The notes: a model not told the origin generated them from the sequence alone. DNA of 64,000 nt from Brasilonema sennae CENA114 (GCF_006968745.1 NZ_CP030118.1:6716284-6780283), one strand, 5' to 3'. Positions 52,501 through 61,188 are shown, numbered from the stretch's first letter. A program made the numbers and translations.

Positions 52501-55206
52501 CGTGCCGAAGCCTTGAGTGCCTTAGCACAGGATCTGCCAGAAGTTTTGCCAGAAGCCCTCGCTGCTGCCAGGGAGATTCAGGCTCACAGCTATCGTGCCT
52601 ATGCTTTGAGTCATTTAGCACAGATACTGCCAGAAGTTTTGCCAGAAGCCCTCGCTGCTGCCAGGGCTGCTGCCAGGGAGATTCAGGATGAGAGCGATCG
52701 CGCCAAAGCTTTGAGTGCCTTAGCACAGGAACTGCCAGAAGTTTTGCCAGAAGCCCTCGCTGCTGCCAGGGAGATTCAGTATGAGTCTGCTCGTGCCGAA
52801 GCTTTGAGTGCTTTAGCTTACAAACTGCCAAGCGAGTTGTTGCCACAAGCCCTCGGTGCTGCCAGGCAGATTCAGGATGAGAGCGATCGCGCCAAAGTTT
52901 TGAGTGCCATACTACAGAAACTGCCAAGCGAGTTGTTGCCACAAGCCCTCGCTGCTGCTAGGGAAATTCAGAATAAGTATTATCGCGCCAAAGTTTTGAG
53001 TGCCTTAGCACAAGAACTGCCAGAAGTTTTGCCAGAAGCGCTAGCTCCTGCCAGGAAAATTCAGGATGAGTCTGCTCGTGCCGAAGCCTTGAGTGCTTTA
53101 GCACAGAAACTGCCAGAAGTTTTGCCAGAAGCCCTCGCTGCTGCCAGAGAGATTCAGGATGAGTCTAATCGCGCCAATGCCTTGAGTGCCTTAGCACAGA
53201 AACTACCAAGCGAGTTGTTGCCAGAAGCCCTCGCTGCTGCTAGGGAAATTCAGTATGAGTCTGCTCGTGCCAAAGCTTTGAGTGCTTTAGCACAGAAACT
53301 GCCAGAAGTTTTGCCAGAAGCCCTCGCTGCTGCCAGGAAAATTCAGTATGAGTCTGTTCGTGCCGAAGCTTTGAGTGCTTTAGCACAGGATCTGCCAGAA
53401 GTTTTGCCAGAAGCCCTCGCTGCTGCCAGGAAAATTCAGTATGAGTCTGCTCGTGCCGAAGCTTTGAGTGCTTTAGCACAGAAACTGCCAAGCGAGTTGT
53501 TGCCAGAAGCGCTAGCTGCTGCCAGGCAGATTCAGTATGATGATTATCGCGCCAAAGCTTTGAGTGCCTTAGTATACAAACTACCAAGCGAGTTGTTGCC
53601 AGAAGCGCTAGCTGCTGCCAGGCAGATTCAGGATCACAGGTATCGCGCCGAAGCCTTGAGTGCCTTAGTATACAAACTACCAAGCGAGTTGTTGCCAGAA
53701 GCGCTAGCTGCTGCCAGGCAGATTCAGGATCACAGGTATCGCGCCGAAGCCTTGAGTGCCTTAGTATACAAACTACCAAGCGAGTTGTTGCCAGAAGCGC
53801 TAGCTGCTGCCAGGCAGATTCAGGATCACAGGTATCGCGCCGAAGCCTTGAGTGCCTTAGTATACAAACTACCAAGCGAGTTGTTGCCAGAAGCGCTAGC
53901 TGCTGCCAGGCAGATTCAGGATCACAGGTATCGCGCCGAAGCCTTGAGTGCCTTAGTATACAAACTACCAAGCGAGTTGTTGCCAGAAGCGCTAGCTGCT
54001 GCCAGGCAGATTCAGGATCACAGGTATCGCGCCGAAGCCTTGAGTGCCTTAGTATACAAACTACCAAGCGAGTTGTTGCCAGAAGCGCTAGCTGCTGCCA
54101 GGCAGATTCAGGATCACAGGTATCGCGCCGAAGCCTTGAGTGCCTTAGTATACAAACTACCAAGCGAGTTGTTGCCAGAAGCGCTAGCTGCTGCCAGGCA
54201 GATTCAGGATCACAGGTATCGCGCCGAAGCCTTGAGTGCCTTAGTATACAAACTACCAAGCGAGTTGTTGCCAGAAGCGCTAGCTGCTGCCAGGCAGATT
54301 CAGGATCACAGGTATCGTGCCTATACTTTGAGTGCTTTAGCTTACAAACTGCCAAGCGAGTTGTTGCCAGAAGCGCTAGCTGCTGCCAGGCAGATTCAGG
54401 ATCACAGGTATCGTGCCAATGCTTTGAGTGCTTTAGCACAGATACTGCTAGAAGTTTTGCCAGAAGCGCTCGCTGCTGCCAGGCAGATTCAGGATCACAG
54501 CGATCGTGTCTATGTTTTGAGTGCCTTAGCACAGAAACTGCCACAAGTTTTGCCAGAAGCGCTCGCTGCTGCCAGGCAGATTCAGGATCACAGCGATCGT
54601 GCCAATGCTTTGAGTGCTTTAGCACAGAAACTGCCAAGCGAGTTGTTGCCAGAAGCGCTCGCTGCTGCCAGAGAAATTCAGTCTCAGGAGTATCGCGCCA
54701 AAGTTTTGAGTGCTTTAGCACAGAAACTGCCAAGCGAGTTGTTGCCAGAAGCGCTCGCTGCTGCCAGGCAGATTCAGGATCACAGGTATCGTGGCTATGT
54801 TTTGAGTGCTTTAGCACAGAAATTGCCAAGCGAGTTGTTGCCAGAAGCGCTCGCTGCTACCAGGGAAATTCAGGATCAGAGGTATCGCGCCAATATTTTG
54901 AGTGCCTTAGCTGACAAACTGCCAAGCGAGTTGTTGCCACAAGCCCTCGCTGCTGCCAGGGAAATTCAGTCTGACCAGAATCGTGCCAATGCCTTGAGTG
55001 CCTTAGCTTCCGGTTTGTCACAAATGCCATCTACTAAACTTTTTCCCATCTGGCGAGATACACTTCATGAGTTATCTCTTCGCACTCGCCCTAATTTACT
55101 GGAAAATATCAAGGCATTGTTTCCAGTTATCTTTGCATTAGGTGGTGAAGCAGCAACGACAGAACTTGCCCGTGCGATTGTGGATGTGGCGCGATGGTGG
55201 CGGTAA
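49534..55206 (+). CDS. NB-ARC (NLR/STAND) protein with N-terminal amyloid-type motif and about 38 helical repeats
   Basis: 1890 residues; GTG start behind taggaag. Residues 1-36 are strongly basic with a hydrophobic core (RLWKRIILFLSKLAGFLRGN). Residues 67-97 carry the motif shared with the upstream gene. NB-ARC: P-loop GLGGIGKTT (145-153), Walker B LLVVDDAW (about 223-230), sensor LLITSRRADVA, GxP in GYLPIALNLVAAR, and an MHD-like IHDLLHD near 427. A helical region about 440-615 is followed by some 38 repeats of 32 residues (about 619-1830; consensus SELLPEALAAARQIQDxxYR, AxALSALAQKLP), HEAT/TPR-like, and a 60-residue cap. Such STAND proteins oligomerise on ligand binding. Here the oligomer would template the effector's motif; this is inferred from architecture. 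Confidence 0.9.
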   Translation: MRKRRLKRLWKRIILFLSKLAGFLRGNRRRLKRKRHSQVEQPVLGNSQKAEASVTSLAPHIQSQVEQTISGNENVLQNIKGNNNINVGGVEGSLTINYRRPIDRPFQAPSLPANFVDRPVTVKIKTRLLANTSSAGALLISAIHGLGGIGKTTLVTALAHDQDIQKRFSGGVLWATLGQQPDIISLLSSWVQALGDNEFRAINVEATSAHLRSLLRDKAVLLVVDDAWEPDKVKPFMVASSQSQLLITSRRADVADGVGASLQQLNLMTPQESLELLSKSLEREIEEVEKQEALRVAQTVGYLPIALNLVAARIKWGMTWVKLETAFKQEVANLKVLYGARQENSLEATFNLSLKALREYDEQAWKNFIWLGVLPEDVTIAAPMAVTLWDLESQDEADERLELLWNDALLQSDSPVFVGGVEWKGYRIHDLLHDVARSRLMKSPPTGMGLNLLDVHSQLLERYRQKTQKNLWHTLPNDGYIHQHLLWHLEKAERVEEIHSLLREESQTTSNGWFEAREKLGQTAGYITDISRAWELAEANWNESILPQVVGLQCRYALITASLNSLAGNLPVELLVALVKNNFWNPEQGLAYALKNPEPNQKVYSLIGLVNYLPPNLQELALQKALAAASEIQDESDHAEALSALAQKLPSELLSQVLAAAREIQSQEYRAKVLSALAQKLPSELLSQVLAAAREIQSQEYRAKVLSALAQKLPSELLSQVLAAAREIQSQEYRAKVLSALAQKLPSELLSQVLAAAREIQSQEYRAKVLSALAQKLPSELLSQVLAAAREIQSQEYRAKVLSALAQKLPSELLSQVLAAAREIQSQEYRAKVLSALAQKLPSELLSQVLAAAREIQSQEYRAKVLSALAQKLPSELLPQALAAAREIQDEYHRAKVLSALAQKLPSELLSQVLAAAREIQDKYYRAHALSHLAQKLPSELLPQALAAAREIQNEYYRLHALSHLAQKLPSELLPQALAGAREIQNKYYRAEALSALAQDLPEVLPEALAAAREIQAHSYRAYALSHLAQILPEVLPEALAAARAAAREIQDESDRAKALSALAQELPEVLPEALAAAREIQYESARAEALSALAYKLPSELLPQALGAARQIQDESDRAKVLSAILQKLPSELLPQALAAAREIQNKYYRAKVLSALAQELPEVLPEALAPARKIQDESARAEALSALAQKLPEVLPEALAAAREIQDESNRANALSALAQKLPSELLPEALAAAREIQYESARAKALSALAQKLPEVLPEALAAARKIQYESVRAEALSALAQDLPEVLPEALAAARKIQYESARAEALSALAQKLPSELLPEALAAARQIQYDDYRAKALSALVYKLPSELLPEALAAARQIQDHRYRAEALSALVYKLPSELLPEALAAARQIQDHRYRAEALSALVYKLPSELLPEALAAARQIQDHRYRAEALSALVYKLPSELLPEALAAARQIQDHRYRAEALSALVYKLPSELLPEALAAARQIQDHRYRAEALSALVYKLPSELLPEALAAARQIQDHRYRAEALSALVYKLPSELLPEALAAARQIQDHRYRAEALSALVYKLPSELLPEALAAARQIQDHRYRAYTLSALAYKLPSELLPEALAAARQIQDHRYRANALSALAQILLEVLPEALAAARQIQDHSDRVYVLSALAQKLPQVLPEALAAARQIQDHSDRANALSALAQKLPSELLPEALAAAREIQSQEYRAKVLSALAQKLPSELLPEALAAARQIQDHRYRGYVLSALAQKLPSELLPEALAATREIQDQRYRANILSALADKLPSELLPQALAAAREIQSDQNRANALSALASGLSQMPSTKLFPIWRDTLHELSLRTRPNLLENIKALFPVIFALGGEAATTELARAIVDVARWWR
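51390..55020 (+). repeat. 96-bp coding tandem repeats in the NLR sensor
   Basis: About 38 units of 96 bases. Seven consecutive units from about 51484 to 52150 (SQEYRAK type) and seven from about 53570 to 54290 (DHRYRAE type) are nearly identical in DNA. One SQEYRAK unit reappears near 54665-54760. Differences between other units cluster at the codons after REIQ/RQIQ and after YRA. Confidence 0.95.
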
Positions 55207-55268
55207 CTAGGGGTGTAGGGGAATAGGGGTGTAGGGGTGTAGGGGAAGTAGGGGAAGTTAAGAGAATG
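55207..55268. repeat. tandem ggggtgtagg / gggaagtagg repeat
   Basis: Low-complexity G-rich run right after the NLR stop. Its aggggaagtagggg units match the in-frame insert in mutS2 at 56866 onward, and gggtgtagg units match 44510-44532. Confidence 0.8.
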
Positions 55269-55390
55269 GTAGGTTGGGTAGAGCGGAGCGCGAAACCCAA
55301 CAAACGTTTGATATTGTTGGGTTTCGTTCCTCAAACGCCAGACTTGCCTAGGTCGGGAAAGCCGTCATTCGCGCTGGCTCCCCAACCTAC
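55269..55390. repeat. palindromic intergenic element
   Basis: Ends gtaggttggg (55269-55278) and cccaacctac (55381-55390). Inside, gaaacccaacaa (55303-55314) pairs with ttgttgggtttc (about 55316-55327). No coding frame. MITE-like dispersed repeat between the NLR gene and mutS2. Confidence 0.65.
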
Positions 55391-55618
55391 GCCAGTATTA
55401 GTTTTTAGCTTTATCTGAACTCTATTGGCTTCAAACCGATCAACGGGAGTGGGTATACATTATTACACCCTTACACTCTTATTTATTGACAATATTCATA
55501 TTTTGTGGTTCAACGCATGAAAGCCCAGTTCGTTGCTCAATTTCAGCCGCAAAGGTTAAGCCGCTTAGAGAACAGAATTGTTACAATAATTTTAGAACCC
55601 ATGTCAGATTAGCAGTCC
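55391..55618. other. mutS2 upstream region, no gene seen
   Basis: Remainder of the 412-base gap between the NLR and mutS2. It should hold the mutS2 promoter; nothing else recognised. Confidence 0.4.
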
Positions 55619-58159
55619 TTGATCCAATCTGAAACTCTAGAATTACTTGAATGGTCACGCCTGTGCCAGCATTTGTCTACCTTCGCGGCAACAAAGCTGG
55701 GGACTATTGCTGCACGCCATCTACAAATTCCTGGCTCGCAATCCCAAAGTGAGCAGTTGTTAGCACAAACAAAAGAAATTTACGAACTGGAAAACCGCCT
55801 AGGTACGGGGCTTTCGTTTGATGGAATCCAAGATATTGGTGATTCCCTAGAACGCGCCGAACTGCAAGGAATTTTGCAGGGAGATGAATTGCTGGCGATC
55901 GCCACCACTCTTGCAGGCACCAGAAATGTACGTCGTGTAATCGACAAGCACCCAGATTTAACAGTACTCAATGATTTAATTACTGATTTACGGACTTATC
56001 CAGAATTAGAACAAGAAATTCACAGATGTATTGACGAAAGGGGTCAAGTCACTGATCGCGCCAGCCAAAAACTTGGTGAAGTTCGCACTTCCTTACGGCA
56101 ATCACGCAGTCAAATCACCCAAAAACTGCAAAATATCTTACAGGTAAAAGCGAATGCCGTCCAAGAACAGATCATTACTCAAAGGGGCGATCGCTTTGTT
56201 ATTCCCGTAAAAGCGCCTCAAAAAGACGCCATACCCGGTATTGTCCACGATACTTCCACCAGCGGTGCAACATTGTATGTGGAACCGAATTCTATCGTCC
56301 CAATGGGAAACCAGTTGCGGCAGTTGCTCAGAAGAGAGCAAATAGAAGAAGAAGCAATTCGTCGTACATTAACAGAGCAAGTCGCAGCTGTAAAGCCAGA
56401 TTTGGAACAGTTGTTAGCAATTGTTACTACCTTGGACTTGGCATTGGCAAAAGCGCGTTATAGTTTGTGGTTAAAAGCAAATCCTCCACGCTTCATTAAC
56501 CGAGACGAAAACGAAACCATTACCTTACGGAAGTTACGTCATCCGCTTTTGGAGTGGCAGCATTACCACGAGCAAGGACATTCCGTAATTCCCGTTGATT
56601 TGCTGGTTCAGCCGCAAATACGAGTCGTCACAATTACCGGACCAAATACTGGCGGAAAAACTGTGACGTTGAAAACCCTAGCTTTGGCAGCATTGATGGC
56701 GAAAGTCGGCTTATATGTGCCTGCACGGGAACCAGTGGAATTGCCGTGGTTTGATAAGGTGCTGGCAGATATAGGTGATGAACAATCCCTCCAGCAAAGT
56801 TTATCGACTTTTTCTGGTCACATCCGCCGCATTAGTCGGATTTTATCAGCGCTAGACGAAGCTTCTAAAGTAGGGGAAGTAGGGGAAGTAGGGGAAGATG
56901 GGGAGGTAGGGGAAGATGGCGAGGTAGGGGAAGATGGGGGAGAAAAAGAGTTAATGTACATTAATTTTACTCCCCCTACTTCCACTGCTCCCTCCACTCC
57001 CCCTACTCCTCCTCTCCCCCCGTCCTCCCTAATCCTCCTCGACGAAGTGGGTGCAGGAACAGACCCCGTTGAAGGAAGTGCTTTGGCAATATCGCTCCTA
57101 CAATATCTCGCAGACCATGCTCTGTTGACAATTGCGACCACTCACTTTGGTGAACTCAAAGCGCTAAAATACGAAGATGACCGATTTGAAAATGCTTCTG
57201 TAGAATTTGACGAAAGTACTCTTTCACCAACTTACCGTCTACTTTGGGGAATTCCAGGACGTTCCAACGCCTTAACAATTGCCCAACGCCTGGGGTTGAA
57301 ATTAGCAGTTGTGGAAAGTGCGAAAACGCAACTGGGAGGAGCAACCGATGAAGTCAATCAGGTGATTGCTGGGTTGGAAGCGCAACGCCGCCGTCAGGAA
57401 ACCAAAGCAGAACAAGCACAGGATTTGTTGCAGCAAGCGGAACGTTTATACAAAGAAGTATCCGAAAAAGCCACAGCATTGCAGGAAAGAGAGCGTGCTT
57501 TGCGTGTCTCTCAGGAGGTAGCAGTGCAGCAGGCGATCGCCCAAGCCAAAGGCGAAATAGCTCAAGTGATTCGCCGCTTGCAGCAAGGTAAACCAACAGG
57601 ACAAGATGCTCAAAGCGCAACAAAAGCTTTAGGAGAGATAGCTAGTAAATTTATACCAGAGCCTCCTCCCAAACCGAAGGTGGGATTTGTTCCCAAGGTG
57701 GGCGATCGCATCCGTATACCCAAACTCGGGCAAACAGCAGAAGTCTTAACCGCCCCAGATGAGGATAGAGAGTTGACTGTCCGCTTCGGAATCATGAAGA
57801 TGACGGTGAAACTAGAAGACGTAGAATCTTTAGATGGTCAAAAAGTTGAACCAGTTGTCAAGGAAGCGACGAGGAGCAAACCAGAGCCAAAAATCACAAC
57901 CTTGCCAGAAACTCCTGCAATTCGCACGTCTAAAAATACGGTAGATATACGCGGACGTAGAGTAGCGGATGCGGAAATCATTTTAGACAAAGCAATTTCA
58001 GAAGCTACAGGGCCAATATGGATTATTCACGGACATGGCACGGGTAAGCTACGGCAAGGAATTCACGCTTTCTTAAAGCAACATCCAAGAGTCAGCCGTT
58101 ATGAAGCAGCAGAACAAGCTGATGGCGGTACTGGTGTGACAATTGCTTACATAGGTTAA
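55619..58159 (+). CDS. mutS2: MutS2 (RqcU-like) ATPase/Smr protein, with an in-frame repeat insert
   Basis: 846 residues. MutS core and lever region, Walker A TITGPNTGGKTVTLKTLA (about 340-357), DIGDEQSLQQSLSTFSGH, Walker B LILLDEVGAGTDP, then TTHFGELK, a long coiled-coil clamp (EAQRRRQETKAEQAQDLLQQ), and a C-terminal Smr domain (VDIRGRRVADAE, IIHGHGTGKLRQGI). MutS2 suppresses recombination or rescues collided ribosomes. Between the helix ending RILSALDE and Walker B lies an odd insert of about 50 residues (416-467: VGEVGEDGEVGEDGGE, then a Pro/Thr/Ser-rich run) encoded by intergenic-type repeat DNA. The core motifs on both sides are intact. TTG start. Confidence 0.92.
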   Translation: MIQSETLELLEWSRLCQHLSTFAATKLGTIAARHLQIPGSQSQSEQLLAQTKEIYELENRLGTGLSFDGIQDIGDSLERAELQGILQGDELLAIATTLAGTRNVRRVIDKHPDLTVLNDLITDLRTYPELEQEIHRCIDERGQVTDRASQKLGEVRTSLRQSRSQITQKLQNILQVKANAVQEQIITQRGDRFVIPVKAPQKDAIPGIVHDTSTSGATLYVEPNSIVPMGNQLRQLLRREQIEEEAIRRTLTEQVAAVKPDLEQLLAIVTTLDLALAKARYSLWLKANPPRFINRDENETITLRKLRHPLLEWQHYHEQGHSVIPVDLLVQPQIRVVTITGPNTGGKTVTLKTLALAALMAKVGLYVPAREPVELPWFDKVLADIGDEQSLQQSLSTFSGHIRRISRILSALDEASKVGEVGEVGEDGEVGEDGEVGEDGGEKELMYINFTPPTSTAPSTPPTPPLPPSSLILLDEVGAGTDPVEGSALAISLLQYLADHALLTIATTHFGELKALKYEDDRFENASVEFDESTLSPTYRLLWGIPGRSNALTIAQRLGLKLAVVESAKTQLGGATDEVNQVIAGLEAQRRRQETKAEQAQDLLQQAERLYKEVSEKATALQERERALRVSQEVAVQQAIAQAKGEIAQVIRRLQQGKPTGQDAQSATKALGEIASKFIPEPPPKPKVGFVPKVGDRIRIPKLGQTAEVLTAPDEDRELTVRFGIMKMTVKLEDVESLDGQKVEPVVKEATRSKPEPKITTLPETPAIRTSKNTVDIRGRRVADAEIILDKAISEATGPIWIIHGHGTGKLRQGIHAFLKQHPRVSRYEAAEQADGGTGVTIAYIG
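56866..57030 (+). repeat. intergenic-type repeat inserted in frame in mutS2
   Basis: A purine-rich half (agtaggggaagtagggg units) followed by a pyrimidine-rich half (ctccccctacttccactgct), roughly palindromic. The same words lie outside genes at 55240-55258. The length keeps the frame. Confidence 0.75.
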
Positions 58160-58606
58160 AACTAAAATCACAAAACAGAGAAACCCCTTCGGGTTCGCCA
58201 GTCGCCTGCGGAGGGAAACCCTCCCGCAGCGCTGGTCTCACCGGTTTTTGAAAAAATCCGGGTTTTTCTTGTGATAGACAGTATAACTAAAAGAATCACC
58301 AGTGAACAATTGGGCTATTTTGAACAGCGATTGGATACTAGGGATGATCTATATGCCAATGTTCATTGTTACTAAAAAATAAAAAAAGTTATTTGTGTTT
58401 GACAGATAAAGCACAATTGATTAAGATTATACTTTTTTCAAAACAGTTTTTCATCATAGAGTTAAGACAAAGACCTCTGCTGTTCACCAAAGTAATAGAA
58501 GCTGTAGCTCCCGGCTTCGGCTGATACTGATTGGAAACCAACCTTAATCCTTAAGATCTGGTTTCAAAATGGGTAACAGCACCAGCCCTCACTAGCCTGA
58601 TCACCT
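58160..58606. repeat. intergenic region with a dispersed repeat copy and mutS2 terminator
   Basis: 58185-58242 is an inverted copy of 44918-44975 (3 differences in 58 bases by eye). It runs into the stem ccggttttt / aaaaaatccgg (58241-58261) followed by gtttttctt, a likely mutS2 terminator. Further on, gaaacca...tggtttc (around 58533-58565) can form a leader hairpin before the DUF3038 gene. No gene. Confidence 0.7.
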
Positions 58607-59212
58607 ATGCTAAAAGTTATGCACTCTGCCGCCGATTCACCCGCTCCGACTTCTCAGTGGGAGGATTTAATAAAGCTTCCAGCCCCAAACTCAGTTCATT
58701 GGGACAATATCAAAACTCAGCTGGACTTAGTGCTGTTAGCTTTAGAAACATTGACTGGCATTGGCTCCGAAGCAATGCTACAAGCGGCAATTAGTCTGAA
58801 TTTAGAGTCAAGAGTGCCAGACCGTGTAGCGTTATGGCGACTGCGCCAATCAAATCCGCTACGTAAAGGTCAAGGAGGACGAAAAAAACTAGATGTGGAG
58901 GAAGCTAGGGCACTTGTTCTGATTACTTGTTACCTTACCAAACAACACCAAGAATTAATTCGCCGTGCTGTTGGTCTTTTAGAACAAATGGCGGAAGACA
59001 ACCGCGAACCTCATCAGGCTGCTTTACTTGGAGATTATATTGATACTTTCTGCAACACTTATCAAGAGCGGATGGAGGAAGATGCAACAATCTCCACTAA
59101 TGAATTAACCCACCTTGCACTAAAACTGCTTATAGATTTACTTTTTTACAGTAGTCCTGGTGGACATCGCCGTCTGTGGCTAGCACTTATCGACCGTTCA
59201 ACCAAATTCTAG
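58607..59212 (+). CDS. DUF3038 family protein
   Basis: 201 residues, cytosolic and mostly helical. WDNIKTQLDLVLLALETLTG, RVPDRVALWRLRQSNPLRKG and SSPGGHRRLWLALIDRS fit the cyanobacterial DUF3038 family. Function unknown. The DUF4335 gene starts 87 bases downstream; the two families are commonly neighbours in cyanobacteria, so an operon and a shared role are likely. Confidence 0.8.
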   Translation: MLKVMHSAADSPAPTSQWEDLIKLPAPNSVHWDNIKTQLDLVLLALETLTGIGSEAMLQAAISLNLESRVPDRVALWRLRQSNPLRKGQGGRKKLDVEEARALVLITCYLTKQHQELIRRAVGLLEQMAEDNREPHQAALLGDYIDTFCNTYQERMEEDATISTNELTHLALKLLIDLLFYSSPGGHRRLWLALIDRSTKF

Positions 59213-59236
59213 ATTTGAGATTTGAGATTGTGTGAT

Positions 59237-59281
59237 CAAAAATCAAAAATCAAAAATCAAAAATCAAAAATCAAAAATATC
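59237..59281. repeat. caaaaat tandem repeat
   Basis: Tandem tcaaaaa units between the DUF3038 and DUF4335 genes. If translated from the upstream in-frame ATG (59222) they would give a QKSKIKN repeat, which supports the later start. Confidence 0.7.
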
Positions 59282-59299
59282 CTGCTCGCAGTTCCTGCC

Positions 59300-61105
59300 A
59301 TGCCTGTATCAAATTCTGTGATCCGTCGGTATACACCGCCCACCTGCACGCTAGAAGTCTTAGCGCAGAGTTCAGCTTTGTCTCAGTGGATGGGTAAATC
59401 CGTCCTCAAGCAGCTACAGTTTGAACTTCGCTTTGATGATCCGCGATTGCCAGAGGAAAAGAGAATCGCAATTAGAGGCGACAGCGACCAGCTCGAGACT
59501 TTGTGTGCAGTAGTGACAGGTTACGTCCAAGAATTCCTGGAAATGTCTCCTGAAAGGTTTTGGACAAATTTCTCAGATACAAACTTTTCAGGAACACAAG
59601 ACGTAACTGTAGTATCTGATCAGACTGAACAAACAAATTTTTACAACCCCCCTTCACAAAAAATTCCTACGAGAAACTCCTTTACTCACCCAAGCGATGC
59701 AGATATAAAAATCAAGCCTAGCGATCACTTAACTCACAATTTGTTTCTTGGTTCTTTAGCAAATCCAGCATCTGGCCCGGTGATTCAACTGAGTCTGCTG
59801 CAATTATTCGATTTAGCAACAGCCTTGGATGAATATTCTGCTGATGTCGTGGCGCTACCAAATCTCACACCTCGTTCTACAAGGAGGAGTGGCATACCCG
59901 CTTGGGCACCTGTTGCAGCAGTTCTAGTCATAGCTGTGGGTTTAGCACCAGTAACTTGGCAGTATGCTAACCGTGTCAGACAACAGCAGACAGCCAAAAA
60001 ACCAACTTCGACAGAACAAAAGATTGCTCTACAAACCCCGCCTTCACAGGACTTGTCCGCATCTACTGCTGTTCCTACACTCCCTCCCTCAAGTAGTAGT
60101 TTATCTTCCCCGCCACTACCACCCTTTGGATCTACCTTAGGAGTCCCCAATTCCAAAGCTTCTCCATCGATCGCTCAAACATTGCCTAGTGTACCTGTTA
60201 CACCTCAAACATCTGTAAAGTCCACATTCCCTTCTGTTGCTCAAACATTTCCTAGTATTGGGAATGTCGCCAAAGCACCTCTAACACCTTTAGGAAATCC
60301 GTTGAGCATACCTGGAACAACAAATCCACCTGGTGGAACAACAAAAACTCCAAGCATCTCAACCTTTCCACAAAACACAGCACCAAAACAAGAAATAGCT
60401 CTTCAACCCAAATTACAGCCTAACACCACAGCATTAACGTCGAAGAGTGAGCTTCCTTCTACATTGGCTCAAAAAAATTCGACACCTAACAATTTGCCTA
60501 GCACAAATAACACCTCCAGCACCCCAACAGGAGCCTCACTCCTACGGGGTACTTCCCCCAAAGACGCTACGCGAATAGCAGCAGATCCTGGGAAAAATTT
60601 CCCCAACGGACAGGCAATCCAAGATGGGGAAACCTCATCACTTGGAACTTCACCTTTGTCAAGCACAAGTGCCAGCCGTGAGCCAGTTTCCTCACAACCA
60701 GGCACATCTACACCAAGTGGTACTGATGCATTAATTTCTAGATTGCGGCAAGCTCGCGCAAACAGGGCTAATATTCCTACAGAAGTTGCTACTAATAGTA
60801 CAACTCGTGGAGCCACGTTGTTTGACACACCTCAAGTATCTGAAGCTAGAGACGCACTAAAAAAACGCTGGCAACCGCCTTCTGGGTTGAAACAAAGCAT
60901 TGAGTACAGTTTGTCAGTGGGTGTTGATGGCACAATTGAGCGAATTTTACCGATGGGAAAAGCTGCAAGAGATTATGTAGATCGTACAGGAATGCCTCTA
61001 ATTGGTGAACCTTTCGTTTCTCCTAATAAAAATGGACAATCAGTAAGAATCAGAGCTATTTTTCGTCCTGACGGCAAGGTGCAGACTTTTTCAGAAACTG
61101 AGTAA
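59300..61105 (+). CDS. DUF4335 family protein with membrane segment and Pro/Ser/Thr-rich stalk
   Basis: 601 residues from ATG 59300 (MPVSNSVIRRYTPPTCTLEV). The N-terminal domain about 1-175 has the family blocks RRYTPPTCTLEVLAQSSALS and LKQLQFELRFDDPRLPEEKR. One membrane helix lies at about 197-215 (APVAAVLVIAVGLAPVTWQY). A low-complexity Ser/Thr/Pro/Asn stalk runs to about 490. A small C-terminal domain (KKRWQPPSGLKQSIEYSLSV, RIRAIFRPDGKVQTF) resembles TonB-like ends. Probably membrane-anchored, with the stalk in the periplasm. Function unknown. Confidence 0.8.
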   Translation: MPVSNSVIRRYTPPTCTLEVLAQSSALSQWMGKSVLKQLQFELRFDDPRLPEEKRIAIRGDSDQLETLCAVVTGYVQEFLEMSPERFWTNFSDTNFSGTQDVTVVSDQTEQTNFYNPPSQKIPTRNSFTHPSDADIKIKPSDHLTHNLFLGSLANPASGPVIQLSLLQLFDLATALDEYSADVVALPNLTPRSTRRSGIPAWAPVAAVLVIAVGLAPVTWQYANRVRQQQTAKKPTSTEQKIALQTPPSQDLSASTAVPTLPPSSSSLSSPPLPPFGSTLGVPNSKASPSIAQTLPSVPVTPQTSVKSTFPSVAQTFPSIGNVAKAPLTPLGNPLSIPGTTNPPGGTTKTPSISTFPQNTAPKQEIALQPKLQPNTTALTSKSELPSTLAQKNSTPNNLPSTNNTSSTPTGASLLRGTSPKDATRIAADPGKNFPNGQAIQDGETSSLGTSPLSSTSASREPVSSQPGTSTPSGTDALISRLRQARANRANIPTEVATNSTTRGATLFDTPQVSEARDALKKRWQPPSGLKQSIEYSLSVGVDGTIERILPMGKAARDYVDRTGMPLIGEPFVSPNKNGQSVRIRAIFRPDGKVQTFSETE

Positions 61106-61129
61106 CTCAGACTTGGCTTGGCGTTTGGT

Positions 61130-61172
61130 GTATCTGATCCGCAAGACATGTTGCGTCTTGTGGATCAGATAC
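61130..61172. terminator. long hairpin after the DUF4335 gene
   Basis: Arms gtatctgatccgcaagac (61130-61147) and gtcttgtggatcagatac (61155-61172) pair over 18 bases. It lies between convergent genes. Confidence 0.6.
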
Positions 61173-61188
61173 CCCATGAGTGAAAAAC

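Noticed and set aside
51484..54290. Regularly spaced repeats that might suggest a CRISPR array
   Set aside because: Units are 96 bases, continuous, without unique spacers, and in frame with a protein solenoid.
51362..54829. Long minus-strand frames (155-529 codons) with repeated LLATTRLAV words
   Set aside because: Antisense readings of the 96-bp NLR repeats; no recognisable domain and no start signals.
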